Source of the DNA: Clostridiales bacterium
GTDB lineage: Bacteria; Bacillota; Clostridia; Oscillospirales; CAG-272
DNA length: 59,655 nucleotides
Assembly: GCA_022791685.1 (NCBI GenBank)
Contig: JAAVZO010000037.1
Coordinates: forward strand, 1 to 59,655
Direction of reading: 5' to 3'
Shown here: positions 1 through 8,548 of the stretch, in pieces
Layout: each line of letters starts with the position of its first letter
How positions within the stretch are numbered: the first letter of the stretch is position 1
Program-made: the position numbers and the translations under genes
Notes under the pieces: model-generated
Told to the model about the DNA's origin: nothing
Seen by the model: only the letters and a program-made list of their open reading frames with translations
The model's database searches: none

Positions 1-504
1 GAAACAGAGCAGCGAAAAACGAATCAACGAATTGAGCCGCTTAATCCGCAAGCTCTATGAGGACAATGTAAACGGTAAACTTTCAGATAAGCTCTTTGAG
101 CAAATGCTGCACGATTTTGAAGCAGAATTAGAGGGCTTGACCGAGAGCATAGCACACGACCAACAGGAGCTTGACCGCATAAGCCGGGAAACCGTCAACG
201 CTGAAAAATTCCTTGCTCTTGTAAAGAAATATACGGATTTTTCCGAGCTTACCCCGCCATGATAAATGAGTTTGTTGAAAAAATCCTTGTCCATCAAGCC
301 GAGGGCAAAGGAGCAAGCCGCACACAGGAAGTTGAGATTTTCTTTAACTTTGTCGGCAAGGTGGAAATTCCCCATGAGGAAATTATATTGACAGAGGAAG
401 AAAGAATTGCATTAGCGGAACAGGAATGGCGCAGAGCTAAAAAGGCAGAATATAACCGCCGCTATATGGGGAAGAAGCGCAGACAATGGAAAAAGCAACG
501 GTAA
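1..504 (+). pseudogene. Large serine recombinase, C-terminal part, frameshifted
   Basis: The reading frame enters from the left edge (frame 2) and encodes the coiled, basic C-terminal region of a large serine recombinase of the Tn-associated kind. It runs to a TGA at about 260. The expected continuation (MINEFVEKILVH, then a charged tail rich in Lys and Arg) follows at once in another frame from 259 to 504. Restoring one G in the CCGCCATGA stretch near 256 would join the two pieces (SELTPAMINEF), so a single-base deletion is the simplest explanation. The catalytic serine domain would lie outside the window. The enzyme would have integrated and excised the island; this copy should be inactive unless the indel is an assembly error. 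Confidence 0.75.
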
Positions 505-569
505 CAGGAGCAGGCACAAGAACCCCATGAGCCGTGCTCTACCGCAGACAAGAAAGGAGAACACATAGC

Positions 570-799
570 ATGAGAAGCGCACCACCCTCGCCGATAAGCA
601 ACCCCATATCGGGCATTACGGCAGACTATTTCTTGAAAACTACTGCCCCGACCTCTATACCGCGCTTGTGACGAGCGAGCAGCTTTATTCCCATTGTGCG
701 GAGATTGAGGAAGCCGCCCATAATCGGCTTGACCGTATCCTGCCGCAGCTTGCAAAGGACGCGGGAGCAACCGAAGAATTGAAAATCAGAGGATTATGA
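570..799 (+). pseudogene. tnpV: TnpV-like transposon-encoded protein, frameshifted at codon 2
   Basis: From about 574 to 799 one frame encodes a short protein with the TnpV pattern: HYGRLFLENYCPDLY, then LVTSEQLYSH and LPQLAKDAGATEELK. TnpV proteins accompany serine-recombinase transposons in Clostridia and have no clear biochemical role. A ribosome-binding site (AGAAAGGAGA, 551-560) precedes the ATG at 570, but that ATG is out of frame with the conserved protein. Inserting one G after it would give a continuous gene, so a 1-base deletion is inferred. The product would be about 76 residues, shorter than many TnpV proteins. Confidence 0.65.
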
Positions 800-823
800 A
801 CATGACCATTGTAATATGTGTTG

Positions 824-1153
824 TCAGCAAATACTCATACTTTCCTCACAGCATTTCATCCATATATCATCTAACCTCACTTTCAGCTCATCAACATCCT
901 CTTGATAATGATGTCCGGTGGAGTTAATCCGCCGGCAAATGTTGTTGATGTTCGAGCCGACTTTATTGATAGCAGCGGCGAGCTTTCGATACTCTGTATA
1001 GTACACTTTGATAATGTAGCTATCAATCGCCATCTTACGAAGATACGCTCCCATATTTTTCGTTCCGAGCTGTTTCATCTTTGCCTTAATGATTCTTTTT
1101 TCATCATCCGAGACACAGAAGAGAATCTGATTTGGTCTTGTTCTGTTAGCCAT
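824..1153 (-). CDS. mobC: MobC-like relaxosome accessory protein
   Basis: A 109-residue protein starts MANRTRPNQILFCVSDDEK and continues with a ribbon-helix-helix-like region and a MobC-type helical part (GAYLRKMAIDSYI, then INKVGSNINNICRRIN). MobC proteins bind oriT and help the relaxase nick plasmids and mobilizable islands. The gene reads leftward, away from an oriT-like repeat just upstream of its start (1195-1300), the usual arrangement. The ATG at 1153 is preceded by AAGGACTGACCGCCT. No relaxase gene is present; the DNA downstream of mobC is the unrelated tnpV remnant, so the mobilization module is incomplete. Confidence 0.75.
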   Translation of the reverse strand: MANRTRPNQILFCVSDDEKRIIKAKMKQLGTKNMGAYLRKMAIDSYIIKVYYTEYRKLAAAINKVGSNINNICRRINSTGHHYQEDVDELKVRLDDIWMKCCEESMSIC

Positions 1154-1194
1154 AGGCGGTCAGTCCTTTCGTAAAGATAGAAGATTTGAGATGC

Positions 1195-1300
1195 TTCCCA
1201 ACAAGCAATTTTAGAGATTAAGGGGAGGGTTTCCTTAATCAAAAATCTCCGTGTGTATGTACACCGGATTTGCTTGCTATTCTCTAAAATCGTAATCCCT
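1195..1300. other. Candidate oriT (inverted repeats upstream of mobC)
   Basis: An outer inverted repeat pairs TTTTAGAGA (1209-1217) with TCTCTAAAA (1281-1289). Inside it are a hairpin ATTAAGG/CCTTAAT (1217-1239) and a short GTGTGTATGTACAC dyad at about 1251-1264. Nested inverted repeats next to a MobC gene are how many mobilizable-element oriTs look. The nick site cannot be identified from this sequence alone. Confidence 0.4.
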
Positions 1301-1375
1301 CGTAGATACTCCCCGTAAAATACCCCTTCATTTTACAACGGACAAAATACACAATTTTGGCAGGATAAGGAAACG

Positions 1376-1402
1376 AAAAAGACGCTCTAAAGCGTCTTTT
1401 TC
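1376..1402. terminator. Rho-independent terminator
   Basis: Self-complementary hairpin (AGACGCT / AGCGTCT around 1380-1397) with A-rich left and T-rich right flanks, so it can act in both directions. It lies just past the stop of the leftward SIMPL remnant. Confidence 0.7.
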
Positions 1403-1416
1403 TATGAATATAGCAG

Positions 1417-1996
1417 TTACTTTATCTCCCATGTAAATGCTACCATGTCAGAAACATCAGTGTCATCTGGCTCGATTTTTGGTGCGCAGCATTTGTTCAT
1501 TGCTGCGAGAGGCATGAGACGATCTTCCATCTCGTAGCTCGTCCTCGACATGATGTTCAACTCACCCCAGTTGTAGTCGATGGAAAGAAGTTGTCCCATT
1601 TCACAGTTGAATGCACTGTATAGAATCGCTGCCTTTTCTCGTGCATTATGAGTAGCACTCGTCAGCAGTTCCTCACTGCCCTTCACAGGATTTTTCACCG
1701 TGAATGCGATACTCAATTCCGGTTTAGCTCCGCTGTTTGCGATAGAAGATATAACCTTTGTAAGCTGTTTGCTATCAAAGTCAAATGCCAGCTTGAGCCG
1801 ATAAGTACAAGCATACCCAGCAAACTCACGTTTATAGTTTCCTTGCCGATCTTTGATGCTTTCGTAGCGTGTATTTACAGTTCGGCATCGCCTTATCGTA
1901 ATTCTTGTTGATTGACTCAATGGTTATTGAGATGGCGATATAGTCCGGTCTTGCAGAGAGATTCACGATACATTTTACGGTAATTGTTCTCATCAT
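1417..1996 (-). pseudogene. SIMPL-domain (DUF541) protein, internally deleted
   Basis: Two parts of a SIMPL-domain protein are seen. The N-terminus (MRTITVK, LSARPDYIAISITIES, NKNYDKAM) starts at 1993 or 1996, and the C-terminal two thirds (YESIKDRQGNYKREFAGY, LSIAFTVK, QLLSIDYNWGEL, DDTDVSDMVAFTWEIK) ends at 1417. They are in different frames, and roughly 30 residues expected between them are missing, so a deletion plus frameshift has broken the gene. SIMPL proteins are usually exported or membrane-linked proteins of unclear function; in gut islands short cytosolic versions follow a VWA gene, as here. Confidence 0.65.
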
Positions 1997-2413
1997 TTTC
2001 TCTTGCCATCCTTTTTTGATTTTCTTGCTGTCATAGTGTCGGCTTGCATTCTCCATTCCATCTGTAGTGATTACAAACATCGTATGCTCAGGAACATCCT
2101 CAGCTCTCGCTCTCGCATACTTATGGACATTGCCGATATTATGGATAGCTCCTCCGATTGCGTCCAGAATGGCGGTGCAACCTCGTATAGTGTAGTCATC
2201 ATCGGTCATAGGCATGATGCTCTTGATATCAATGCGATCATGAATAACCTCGCTGGTGTTGTCGAATAGAACGGTGGAGATGATAGCTTCGCCCTCAGCC
2301 TATTTCTGCTTCTCGATCATGGAGTTGAAGCCCTCGATGGTGTTTGCCTCAAGCCCACTCATAGAGCCACTGCGGTCAAGAATAAATATGATCTCGGTTA
2401 AGTTCTTTTTCAT
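1997..2413 (-). pseudogene. VWA-domain protein with premature stop and lost C-terminus
   Basis: The ATG at 2413, behind a CGGAGG ribosome site, opens MKKNLTEIIFILDRSGSMSG, which contains a perfect DxSxS metal-site (MIDAS) motif. A TAG at 2300-2302 interrupts the frame where CAG would be expected (IEKQ K-stop-AEGEA). The same frame then continues through VLFDNTSEVI, MTDDDYTIRGCTAILDAIG and FVITTDGMENAS, typical VWA strands. After KKIKK it runs directly into the leader of the SIMPL gene, so the C-terminal quarter is also missing. Function inferred: metal-dependent adhesion or scaffold domain of unknown partner. Confidence 0.7.
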
Positions 2414-2467
2414 ATTCAGTACCTCCGTATACAAAGAAATATGACTGCTCGGTTGTTTACCTTACAG

Positions 2468-2941
2468 TCATATTATAAGAAAAATCGTATTCGGTTTGGT
2501 CGCATGGCAAGCGACAATTAAATTATTCCTTTGAAGAGATTCGCATTCAATATCTGCGATGTCATCCATCGGTATTTTCTTGCTGTCTGTCAGAATCAGA
2601 AGACTCTCATATTCGTTGAAGTGTTTGAGCTTTCCGGTCACGGTCACATACGCGCCACCTGACTTTTTTATGTCAGGCAGGAAGTATGTGACGGAGATTT
2701 CCGGCTGATCATTGATCATTTCAATGAGATAGGCTTGCTTCATATCGAGAGCTGCCTTTATGTCCTCATCCAATTCAATCTTCTCATCCGTCAGACACCC
2801 GGTTTTTTTATCGTTGCATTATAGCTAGTGAGAGCTGCGAAGGGAGAGAACTGAGCTTGCACAATCCAGCATGGACATCTGCGGTCTTGTTGAAGAGACA
2901 TGATGAGGAAGATTGATAATATCGTCGTAGTTACTCTTCAT
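2468..2941 (-). pseudogene. YolD-like protein, frameshifted
   Basis: The ATG at 2941 begins MKSNYDDIINLPHHVS followed by TRPQMSM, the standard start of YolD-like proteins on gut conjugative elements. The frame then slips: AQFSPFAALTSY is in another frame, and the C-terminal half (ALDMKQAYLIEMINDQPEIS, VTYFLPDIKKSGGAYVTVTG, IPMDDIADIE) is in a third stretch ending at 2468. At least two indels are needed. YolD-like proteins are often next to a UmuC-type Y-family polymerase, and a remnant of one lies 1.7 kb upstream here. The start overlaps the end of the Zn-ribbon gene by 11 bases. Confidence 0.65.
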
Positions 2942-3161
2942 ACTCGTCTACCTCATCTGCATATCGCATTAGTTCTTGCAGATACTCGTTGGTAATTTCA
3001 TAACCCTGACTATCCATAATTACTGTTGTGGAATCACAATACGGACAGTAAGCGTTCTCTTCGTCATACCACTCCATAATCTCATCCAGCGCAAATATCT
3101 TACCGCATGAGAAGCAGCTACAATGTATTGCTGACTTTGCAGCATTCCAGTTTCCATACAA
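2931..3161 (-). CDS. Small zinc-ribbon protein
   Basis: A 76-residue acidic protein with two Cys pairs: HCSCFSCGKIF near residues 13-23 and YCPYCDST near residues 38-45, the pattern of a treble-clef or zinc-ribbon fold. The C-terminus is rich in Glu and Asp. It is uninterrupted, unlike both neighbours, and reads leftward into the YolD remnant with an 11-base overlap, suggesting the two were once co-translated. Similar tiny Cys-pair proteins occur in gut mobile elements as hypothetical genes. No function can be assigned. Confidence 0.55.
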   Translation of the reverse strand: MYGNWNAAKSAIHCSCFSCGKIFALDEIMEWYDEENAYCPYCDSTTVIMDSQGYEITNEYLQELMRYADEVDEYEE

Positions 3162-3206
3162 TCATTAAAGATTTTTCCGTACTTGAAGTATCGTCTTCGT
3201 TTTTCT

Positions 3207-3788
3207 CTATGAACAGAGACATACAGCAGTATAGGATATGAATTGCCCGTAGTTATTTTTCTTTTGGTCTGTGTGTTTGGGAATGCCGAGTTTCTTTACC
3301 GCAAGATCAAAGAAAACGCCATGAGCAGGATTTGGCTCTATATTAAAAGAGTAGTATATATCCGACAGTTGGCGAGGCAACATAGTTTCTATGATGAAGA
3401 CAAACTCGTCAAGAAATATGTTTGCTTCTTCTGCACTCAACGAATAGACTCAACCGGAAATAAGACCAGCGATCAGTTCTTCGGATGTTAGCCCATATCT
3501 ATGTAATTCGCTGAGTGTTGTATCGAATGCTAAGTCATTGTTCCGCAGTTCCATCAAATGTCGGATATACATTTTTTCCACTGAATGCACAACGGAATAC
3601 GGAGACTCGTATAGCTTTTGAAAATAATTGTAGTAGGCAGCAGAGTGAGATAAGTTTGACTGTCTTTCTGCTTCTACCGGGAAACCGATCTCGGACAGAG
3701 TTCGCGTTTGAACACTTTCAATCGGAAGTCCCTTTATTCAGCGGTGCGTTAGGTTTTTGTACTCTGTCATCAATTTCTCTTCCTTCAT
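3207..3788 (-). pseudogene. Unrecognised island gene with two in-frame stops
   Basis: Reading left from an ATG at 3788 (MKEEKLMTEYKNLTHR) the frame meets a TGA after 16 codons. It resumes as a plausible helical protein (SEIGFPVEAERQSNLSHSAA, then SVEKMYIRHLMELRNNDLAF and LHRYGLTSEELIAGLISG) and meets a second TGA, then continues VYSLSAEEANIFLDEF to the stop at 3207. The coherence of the frame on both sides of each stop suggests a decayed gene of about 190 codons. I do not recognise the family. Confidence 0.5.
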
Positions 3789-3805
3789 CCATTTATAAGA
3801 TTTTA

Positions 3806-4615
3806 TTACCACTCAAGATAGTATTCCAACACATGACTGAGCAATTTTCTTGGCTCAACAGCAAACTTCTCAGCCACAGCGATAATCTTGTCATCTATGT
3901 AGTGGAGGTTATCTTCTTCGCATTGTTCAAGCATCTGCTGATCGTGAATCCATAGCTCTGCGATCCCTTTGGGAACAGCTCCCAGCCTTTCAAACATCTT
4001 TTGACTTGAGAAATTGCTGGGATCAATTCTGACCTTAAATGTCGATTTCCCTAATCGCGCTTTGAACTGATCCAGCATCGCACTTATGGCGATTACTCCA
4101 ATCCCTTGCTTAGTCCACTCTGGCTTGATCTCTATTGCAATTTCCCATGGCTCAAGCGTCGTGTTGTTTACTCCACAATAACCTATGTATGTTTCGTCTT
4201 TTAGGATAGCGCACATAAGACTTTTGTCCTCGGTATGTTCTTTCCATACCATGTCACAATAGACTTCCTCTTTGAGCATGGACTTCACGATAGAATATTC
4301 TCGTTGAATATCAAGAAAATCCCCACGGTCAGAGGAATCAACTTGTCTTAGCGAAATGGTTTTATCTGAACTAAATACATTACCAGAAGCCCAGAACATT
4401 GTCTTGACTTTTGCTGTGTCTTTTTCAGAAATAGCAAGATTAACTAAAGTATTGGAAAGAAGACTGTCTTCGGCTTTTCTGAGTAGCTTGATTGCTTCTT
4501 CTTTTTTCTCTTCAAAAGATTTGCCATCCTCAGCGTCTAATAAATCCAGCACTTCTTGCAAGGTGGCGTTCAGACTTCCTTTTGCTGAGTTCTCGGCAAC
4601 TGTTCTGTTACCCAT
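3806..4615 (-). CDS. GNAT-family N-acetyltransferase with N-terminal extension
   Basis: A 269-residue protein. Residues about 90-230 form a GNAT fold: ISLRQVDSSDRGDF, then ETYIGYCGVNN (strand 4) and the acetyl-CoA loop KPEWTKQGIGVIAISAML. An N-terminal helical part with charged repeats (EEKKEEAIKLLRKAEDSLL) precedes it, and about 40 residues follow. The start at 4615 is preferred because GGAG lies 8 bases upstream; an earlier in-frame ATG at 4648 overlaps the polymerase remnant. Substrate unknown. It appears intact, one of few undamaged genes in the island. Confidence 0.7.
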   Translation of the reverse strand: MGNRTVAENSAKGSLNATLQEVLDLLDAEDGKSFEEKKEEAIKLLRKAEDSLLSNTLVNLAISEKDTAKVKTMFWASGNVFSSDKTISLRQVDSSDRGDFLDIQREYSIVKSMLKEEVYCDMVWKEHTEDKSLMCAILKDETYIGYCGVNNTTLEPWEIAIEIKPEWTKQGIGVIAISAMLDQFKARLGKSTFKVRIDPSNFSSQKMFERLGAVPKGIAELWIHDQQMLEQCEEDNLHYIDDKIIAVAEKFAVEPRKLLSHVLEYYLEW

Positions 4616-4631
4616 AATCAATTCTCCATTA

Positions 4632-5387
4632 TCAAGCCTTATGACCATTGATCTGCGCGTTGCGATCCTTCGCCGTCGTGCCTTCCTCCAAGTTCATACC
4701 ATTGAGGATAGCATTCTTTCCGAACTTTTTCTTGATGGTCAATATGGCTTGCTGCATTTTCTTTTCACGCTCAAGCTCGGCGCGTTCCCGTTCCTGCTTT
4801 GCCTCAAGAGCTGCATAGTCCGTGAAGAGGTCAAGCTGCTCAAATCCAGCGATCTTCTTAGGTGCATCTGCTTCTGGCAGGACATGGTTTGCAACGATGT
4901 TCAACCGACGCACGAGAAGGTTTTTAACGACGATCCAGTCAAAGAGTTCTGACGCAGCACACATTATTTTCTTCGTAGATGATGTGTGTCCGTCAAGGTT
5001 AGCAGTACCGTGAGCGTGTTTCGGTATCTGCCGTCCATAGTGATCCTTCACGATAGCTCCATGATACTTTTTGTTTCGCTCAGGATCTGTGAGATTTTCT
5101 ATATCATAGCCAACCGTTACAACGATCTGATCTGTAACAAGTCCCTTATACCAAGTCCAGAACAAGAGTCAGCCATCTCTCGGAGGACGAGCTTTCGTAT
5201 GGACAGTGCTGAACTTGCCGAACCTGAACTGTTGGTACTCGGTCTGTATGCTTTGATTGCTTCAATGGTGGTAGGCTCCCAGCCCCACGCATGGTCGATT
5301 AGCAGCTCCGCATTCTTTCTGAAGAGCTTATACAGCAAGTTCTCATTTTCATGAGAGCATCTCAAACATTATTTCCTAATATACAGA
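4632..5387 (-). pseudogene. Y-family DNA polymerase (DinB/UmuC type), 5'-truncated and frameshifted
   Basis: The C-terminal little-finger part of an ImpB/MucB/SamB-type polymerase is recognisable: YKLFRKNAELLIDHAWGWEP and IKAYRPSTNS in one frame, then KGLVTDQIVVTVGYDIENLT, DHYGRQIPKHAHG, LLVRRLNIVANHVLPE and EQLDLFTDYAALEAK in another, ending NGHKA. The frame changes near 5150-5175. The catalytic N-terminal half is absent, so the gene is dead. Such island-borne polymerases are damage-inducible translesion enzymes. Its conserved tail overlaps the N-terminal reading frame of the GNAT gene. Confidence 0.75.
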
Positions 5388-5395
5388 TTTAGAAA

Positions 5396-6472
5396 TCAAT
5401 CATTTGGTTCCGTTTTGATAAGTGTGAAAATACCATCTTTATAACAACCCCAAATGTTGTCGTGTAGTTTACTGATTCGATCATACTCAAGGGGTATTAG
5501 AAATTCTTCTTTTGAAGAATATAATCCATAGATAAATTTTCTTTCATATTTTTTCCTATTGTGCAGGAAAAAGCTGTTAGGATAACCTGTGAGTTCAGTA
5601 TATTGAGAAATCGCTACAGCAGCAACATCGTTAATATCTGGCTGCTCAATAATAGCAAATCTCTGTTTATAAAGCCACGGATAAATTAGATCACCTTTTC
5701 CATTTACATAGTATTGTCTAAAATCATTTACACCATATTCCCCGTCTCTTTCATATACAAGAATATGGTTATCGTCTTGTACAGAAACATCACTGAATCT
5801 TGGCTCGATTAAAATCCTTCGCTCTTTCGTATCATAAAGACCAATTAATGCATCGTCATTATCTTTGCGTGAAAACTCTAAATATCGGTCTTCATATTCA
5901 TAGCGTGAAATATACGGAAATCTTGTATTAGGGATTTCATTTCCTTTCAAATCAATCAAATGCCAGCCTCCGTTTAGATCTGAAACCAACGCGACACCAT
6001 ATTTGTTAAACGGATATGCATCGTCATACTGGAATCCAATAACAGTTTTTCCGTTTCCATCAATATATCCATAGTGATTTTCATAGTACCTTTGGCCTTC
6101 GGGAGTTTTATACCAAGTTCTATTTAGATTTACCGAAGCAAGACCATTGGTAAACTCATGAGCATACGCGTATTGTGGTTCTATTACAAAATCGCCCTTT
6201 TGATTTTGAAAGCCATAATTGCCAAAGGCATCATCAATTTCCCATTCTGGCTCAACTGTTGTTTCAGATTTTAGCGGTTCAGGCAACCCCTCGTAATCCA
6301 TCCAATATTGATACCAACCATCATCATCAAATTTATGCTTTTTTTGGAATGAATCTTCATCGGGAACTTCATTGCCATTGATATCAAAATAAGCATTGTC
6401 AATGCAAAATATTATTCTTTCTTTATCTACCAAGTAACAAGACTTTCCTTGCTTTGAAAATAAGATTTTCAT
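5396..6472 (-). CDS. WG-repeat protein
   Basis: A 358-residue cytosolic-looking protein with several KWG/WG-type beta repeats: YGFQNQKGDFVIEPQYAYAH (residues about 85-105), YGYIDGNGKTVIGFQYDDAY, WHLIDLKGNEIP, IGLYDTKERRILIEPRFSDV and YGLYSSKEEFLIPLEYDRIS. These repeats form propeller-like or strand-rich scaffolds of unknown partner. There is no signal peptide. The start ATG at 6472 follows GAGGGGG. The gene is intact and AT-rich compared with the flanking remnants, so it may be a later insertion. Function is not known. Confidence 0.7.
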   Translation of the reverse strand: MKILFSKQGKSCYLVDKERIIFCIDNAYFDINGNEVPDEDSFQKKHKFDDDGWYQYWMDYEGLPEPLKSETTVEPEWEIDDAFGNYGFQNQKGDFVIEPQYAYAHEFTNGLASVNLNRTWYKTPEGQRYYENHYGYIDGNGKTVIGFQYDDAYPFNKYGVALVSDLNGGWHLIDLKGNEIPNTRFPYISRYEYEDRYLEFSRKDNDDALIGLYDTKERRILIEPRFSDVSVQDDNHILVYERDGEYGVNDFRQYYVNGKGDLIYPWLYKQRFAIIEQPDINDVAAVAISQYTELTGYPNSFFLHNRKKYERKFIYGLYSSKEEFLIPLEYDRISKLHDNIWGCYKDGIFTLIKTEPND

Positions 6473-6595
6473 GTAAATAGCCCCCTCAAATAAATAAATG
6501 ATTAGATATTATCAAAATCTGCACAACCGTCAAAACTATCACGGAAACCTACAACCTTTAATATGTAGCTATCTTAAGCTCCGAGCAAACTCTGG

Positions 6596-7079
6596 TCAAA
6601 CGTGAACAGAGCTTCGTTTATTGAGCGTATTCATCCGACGCGGACGCTCAGAGTAGTCATCGGTATGCTCGTCTACATAGTTGTCATCAATGTACTCAGC
6701 GATGTCAGCAAACAGCTTCTCGCTGATCTGGTACGCCTTTTTATCGAAGATGACAATATAGACGGTCATATCGTTCTCAAGCAGGAACTCACTGGTCGTA
6801 TCAATGGCAATTCTCAACGCCTGGTCTTTGGGATATCCGTAGATGCTGGATGAGATGAGAGGAAAAGCAACCGTCTCACATTCCTTGCCCTTAGCCAGCG
6901 CAAGAGAAGTGCGATAGCAGGAAATGAGCTGGTCACGCTCTCCATGTTTGCCACCGAGCCAGCGCGGACCCACGGCGTGAATAACATACTTACAAGGCAG
7001 CTTTCCTGCGCTGATGATCTTCGCACTGCCGGTTTCACAGCCTCCGAGAGTTTTGCACTCAACCAGAAGCTCCGGTCCT
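6596..7079 (-). pseudogene. Macro-domain (ADP-ribose-binding) protein, 5'-truncated
   Basis: From about 7078 to 6596 a continuous frame encodes the last two thirds of a macro domain: [53 protein letters not shown] and a helical tail. The N-terminal strand with the glycine-rich ligand loop is missing, replaced by the 5' end of a flavodoxin gene in the same orientation. A small internal part could still be translated from an ATG at 6973, but without the first loop it is unlikely to bind ADP-ribose. The join suggests a deletion that removed a flavodoxin 3' end and a macro-gene 5' end. Confidence 0.7.
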
Positions 7080-7234
7080 GGTCCTATCCATCCAATTCAG
7101 GTCAGCTTTTGTGTAGGGTATTTCCGGCTCAATCTCATAAAGGTCTGCGCCGATTTCCTCAGATATACTCTCTGCTCTGCTATTTTCACGGTCACTCCGC
7201 TTGCATAGAAGTATGTAACTAATTTTCTGATCAT
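7080..7234 (-). pseudogene. Flavodoxin N-terminal fragment, frameshifted
   Basis: A good ribosome site (GGAGGAATAAATAC) precedes the ATG at 7234. The protein starts [14 protein letters not shown], close to the flavodoxin FMN phosphate loop, and after an indel continues in another frame with [20 protein letters not shown] and LNWMD. It then breaks into macro-domain sequence. Flavodoxins of this short-chain type carry electrons via FMN. Only about 50 residues remain. Confidence 0.65.
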
Positions 7235-7386
7235 GTATTTATTCCTCCGTATTAGAATCTTCTTTGTTCAATATTGCTTCAATCAGCTTGCAGCCGCGAC
7301 GCTGATATCGTTTATGGTAATTCCAGCCGATTTGGTGCGAAATGCGTTCCTAAAGCTGACTAAGCAGAAAAGCAGCTTGTAATAGC

Positions 7387-7427
7387 AAAATATCGATTTC
7401 TACTAATCAAATTGAGGTCGATATTTT
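7387..7427 (-). terminator. Putative terminator of the AraC gene
   Basis: Inverted repeat AAAATATCGA (7387-7396) and TCGATATTTT, just beyond the stop of the leftward AraC gene. AT-rich stem, so weak. Confidence 0.4.
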
Positions 7428-7435
7428 TATATTTA

Positions 7436-8356
7436 TTATTTCTTCTTCCGCACCTGCTTTGCATATTCACTTGGGGGCATGTTGACATACTTTTTGAAGC
7501 AGCTGCTAAAGTAGCAGTAGTCGGTGAATCCCACGCGGCTTGAAATTTCGCTGATTTTTATATGCTCTGAAGCGCTTTCGGATATCTCTTCTACCGCCTT
7601 GCAGATTCGGTACTCGCAAAGATAAACTGAGAATGGAGTAAAAAAATTTTTCTTAAACAATCTGCAAAAGTAGCTGTAATTGTATGAAAATTCTTTCTTT
7701 ATTTCAGCAGATGTGATTTGATGTGAGTAATTGTTTTCGATAAAATTTATGGCCTTCAGAACAAAGTTGTCTGAACTTGATGTCTGTATTATACTATAAT
7801 CAATATAATCATTTTGAATAAATTTGCTGATAATAGATAGTGATATTGCCTTCATCTCGAGTTTTATACCCGGGTTATTGTCCGACTTTGCGTTTAATTC
7901 ATAAAATGTTGTCATATATCTGCCAATTTGATTTGCAAATTCTGGCTTGTAATTCGTTCTTTGCAGCACACAGTGTCTATCCATAAGATCCTTAAGCACT
8001 TTTTCGTCGATAAGTTGACATTCCATCAGGTCGATACCAATAAATATGTATTCTACGTGCGGGTGCTCACGGCAGATATAGGCGGCGTGTATCTCGCTCG
8101 GATTTATAGCAAACAGATCGCCCTCGTTCACATCAAACACCCCTGAGTTGACAAGCATACGCATAGAACCTTTCAGTATGTATATAAGCTCAAGCTTTGA
8201 GTGATAATGAGGCTGTATTGTCCAGAAATTTTTACCGAACAAAAGCGGTTTATTATTCTTGCTGTCTACTGCAAAATCAAAGGTAAAAATTTTAGAACGC
8301 ATTCTTGAACTTCTTTCTTCATAATACACATCACGTTCTGTATTTTCAAATATCAT
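7436..8356 (-). CDS. AraC-family transcriptional regulator
   Basis: A 306-residue regulator. The N-terminal part is a cupin-like sensing domain (FWTIQPHYHSKLELIYILKG, residues about 45-65, with DLFAINPSEIHAAY), typical of AraC proteins that sense small sugars or metabolites. The C-terminal 100 residues hold two helix-turn-helix motifs (SAEIKKEFSYNYSYFCRLFK and ISEISSRVGFTDYCYFSSCF). The start at 8356 is chosen because AGAGGTG lies 8 bases upstream. It is divergent from the solute-binding lipoprotein gene at 8549, and that promoter has 21-bp-spaced direct repeats where an AraC activator would bind, so it probably controls that gene. Confidence 0.88.
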   Translation of the reverse strand: MIFENTERDVYYEERSSRMRSKIFTFDFAVDSKNNKPLLFGKNFWTIQPHYHSKLELIYILKGSMRMLVNSGVFDVNEGDLFAINPSEIHAAYICREHPHVEYIFIGIDLMECQLIDEKVLKDLMDRHCVLQRTNYKPEFANQIGRYMTTFYELNAKSDNNPGIKLEMKAISLSIISKFIQNDYIDYSIIQTSSSDNFVLKAINFIENNYSHQITSAEIKKEFSYNYSYFCRLFKKNFFTPFSVYLCEYRICKAVEEISESASEHIKISEISSRVGFTDYCYFSSCFKKYVNMPPSEYAKQVRKKK

Positions 8357-8426
8357 AACGTTATCACCTCTTGTGTATATTATAGCACATCTAAAAATAA
8401 AATGCAAGAATAATTCAGCAGACTAA

Positions 8427-8489
8427 GTCAATTAAACAAAAGATTTTGTCAATATTTCTATATGATTTTGGAAAAGAAGCGAGTATAAT
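8427..8489 (+). promoter_or_regulatory. Activator-type promoter with 21-bp direct repeats
   Basis: A TATAAT -10 (8484-8489) has no good -35 (TATGAT, 8461-8466). Upstream are two GTCAAT sites at 8427-8432 and 8448-8453, 21 bp apart, i.e. two helical turns. The proximal CAAT begins 34 bp before the -10. This fits binding by the divergent AraC protein; assignment is inference. Confidence 0.5.
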
Positions 8490-8548
8490 ATAAATGATAT
8501 TTTTAATGTATCAAATATATTTATTATTTACTGGGAGGCATAATTACG

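Larger units (their letters stand above)
1..7250. mobile_element. Decayed integrative/mobilizable element (genomic island remnant)
   Basis: This stretch combines site-specific recombinase and tnpV remnants, a mobC-like gene with a nearby inverted-repeat region, and cargo typical of gut conjugative elements (YolD-like, VWA, SIMPL, Y-family polymerase, GNAT, macro domain). At least seven of these genes carry frameshifts, stops or truncations, while the genes to the right are intact and housekeeping-like. The left end lies outside the window. The right limit is placed just after the flavodoxin fragment by change of content, not by a recognised attachment site. Confidence 0.6.
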
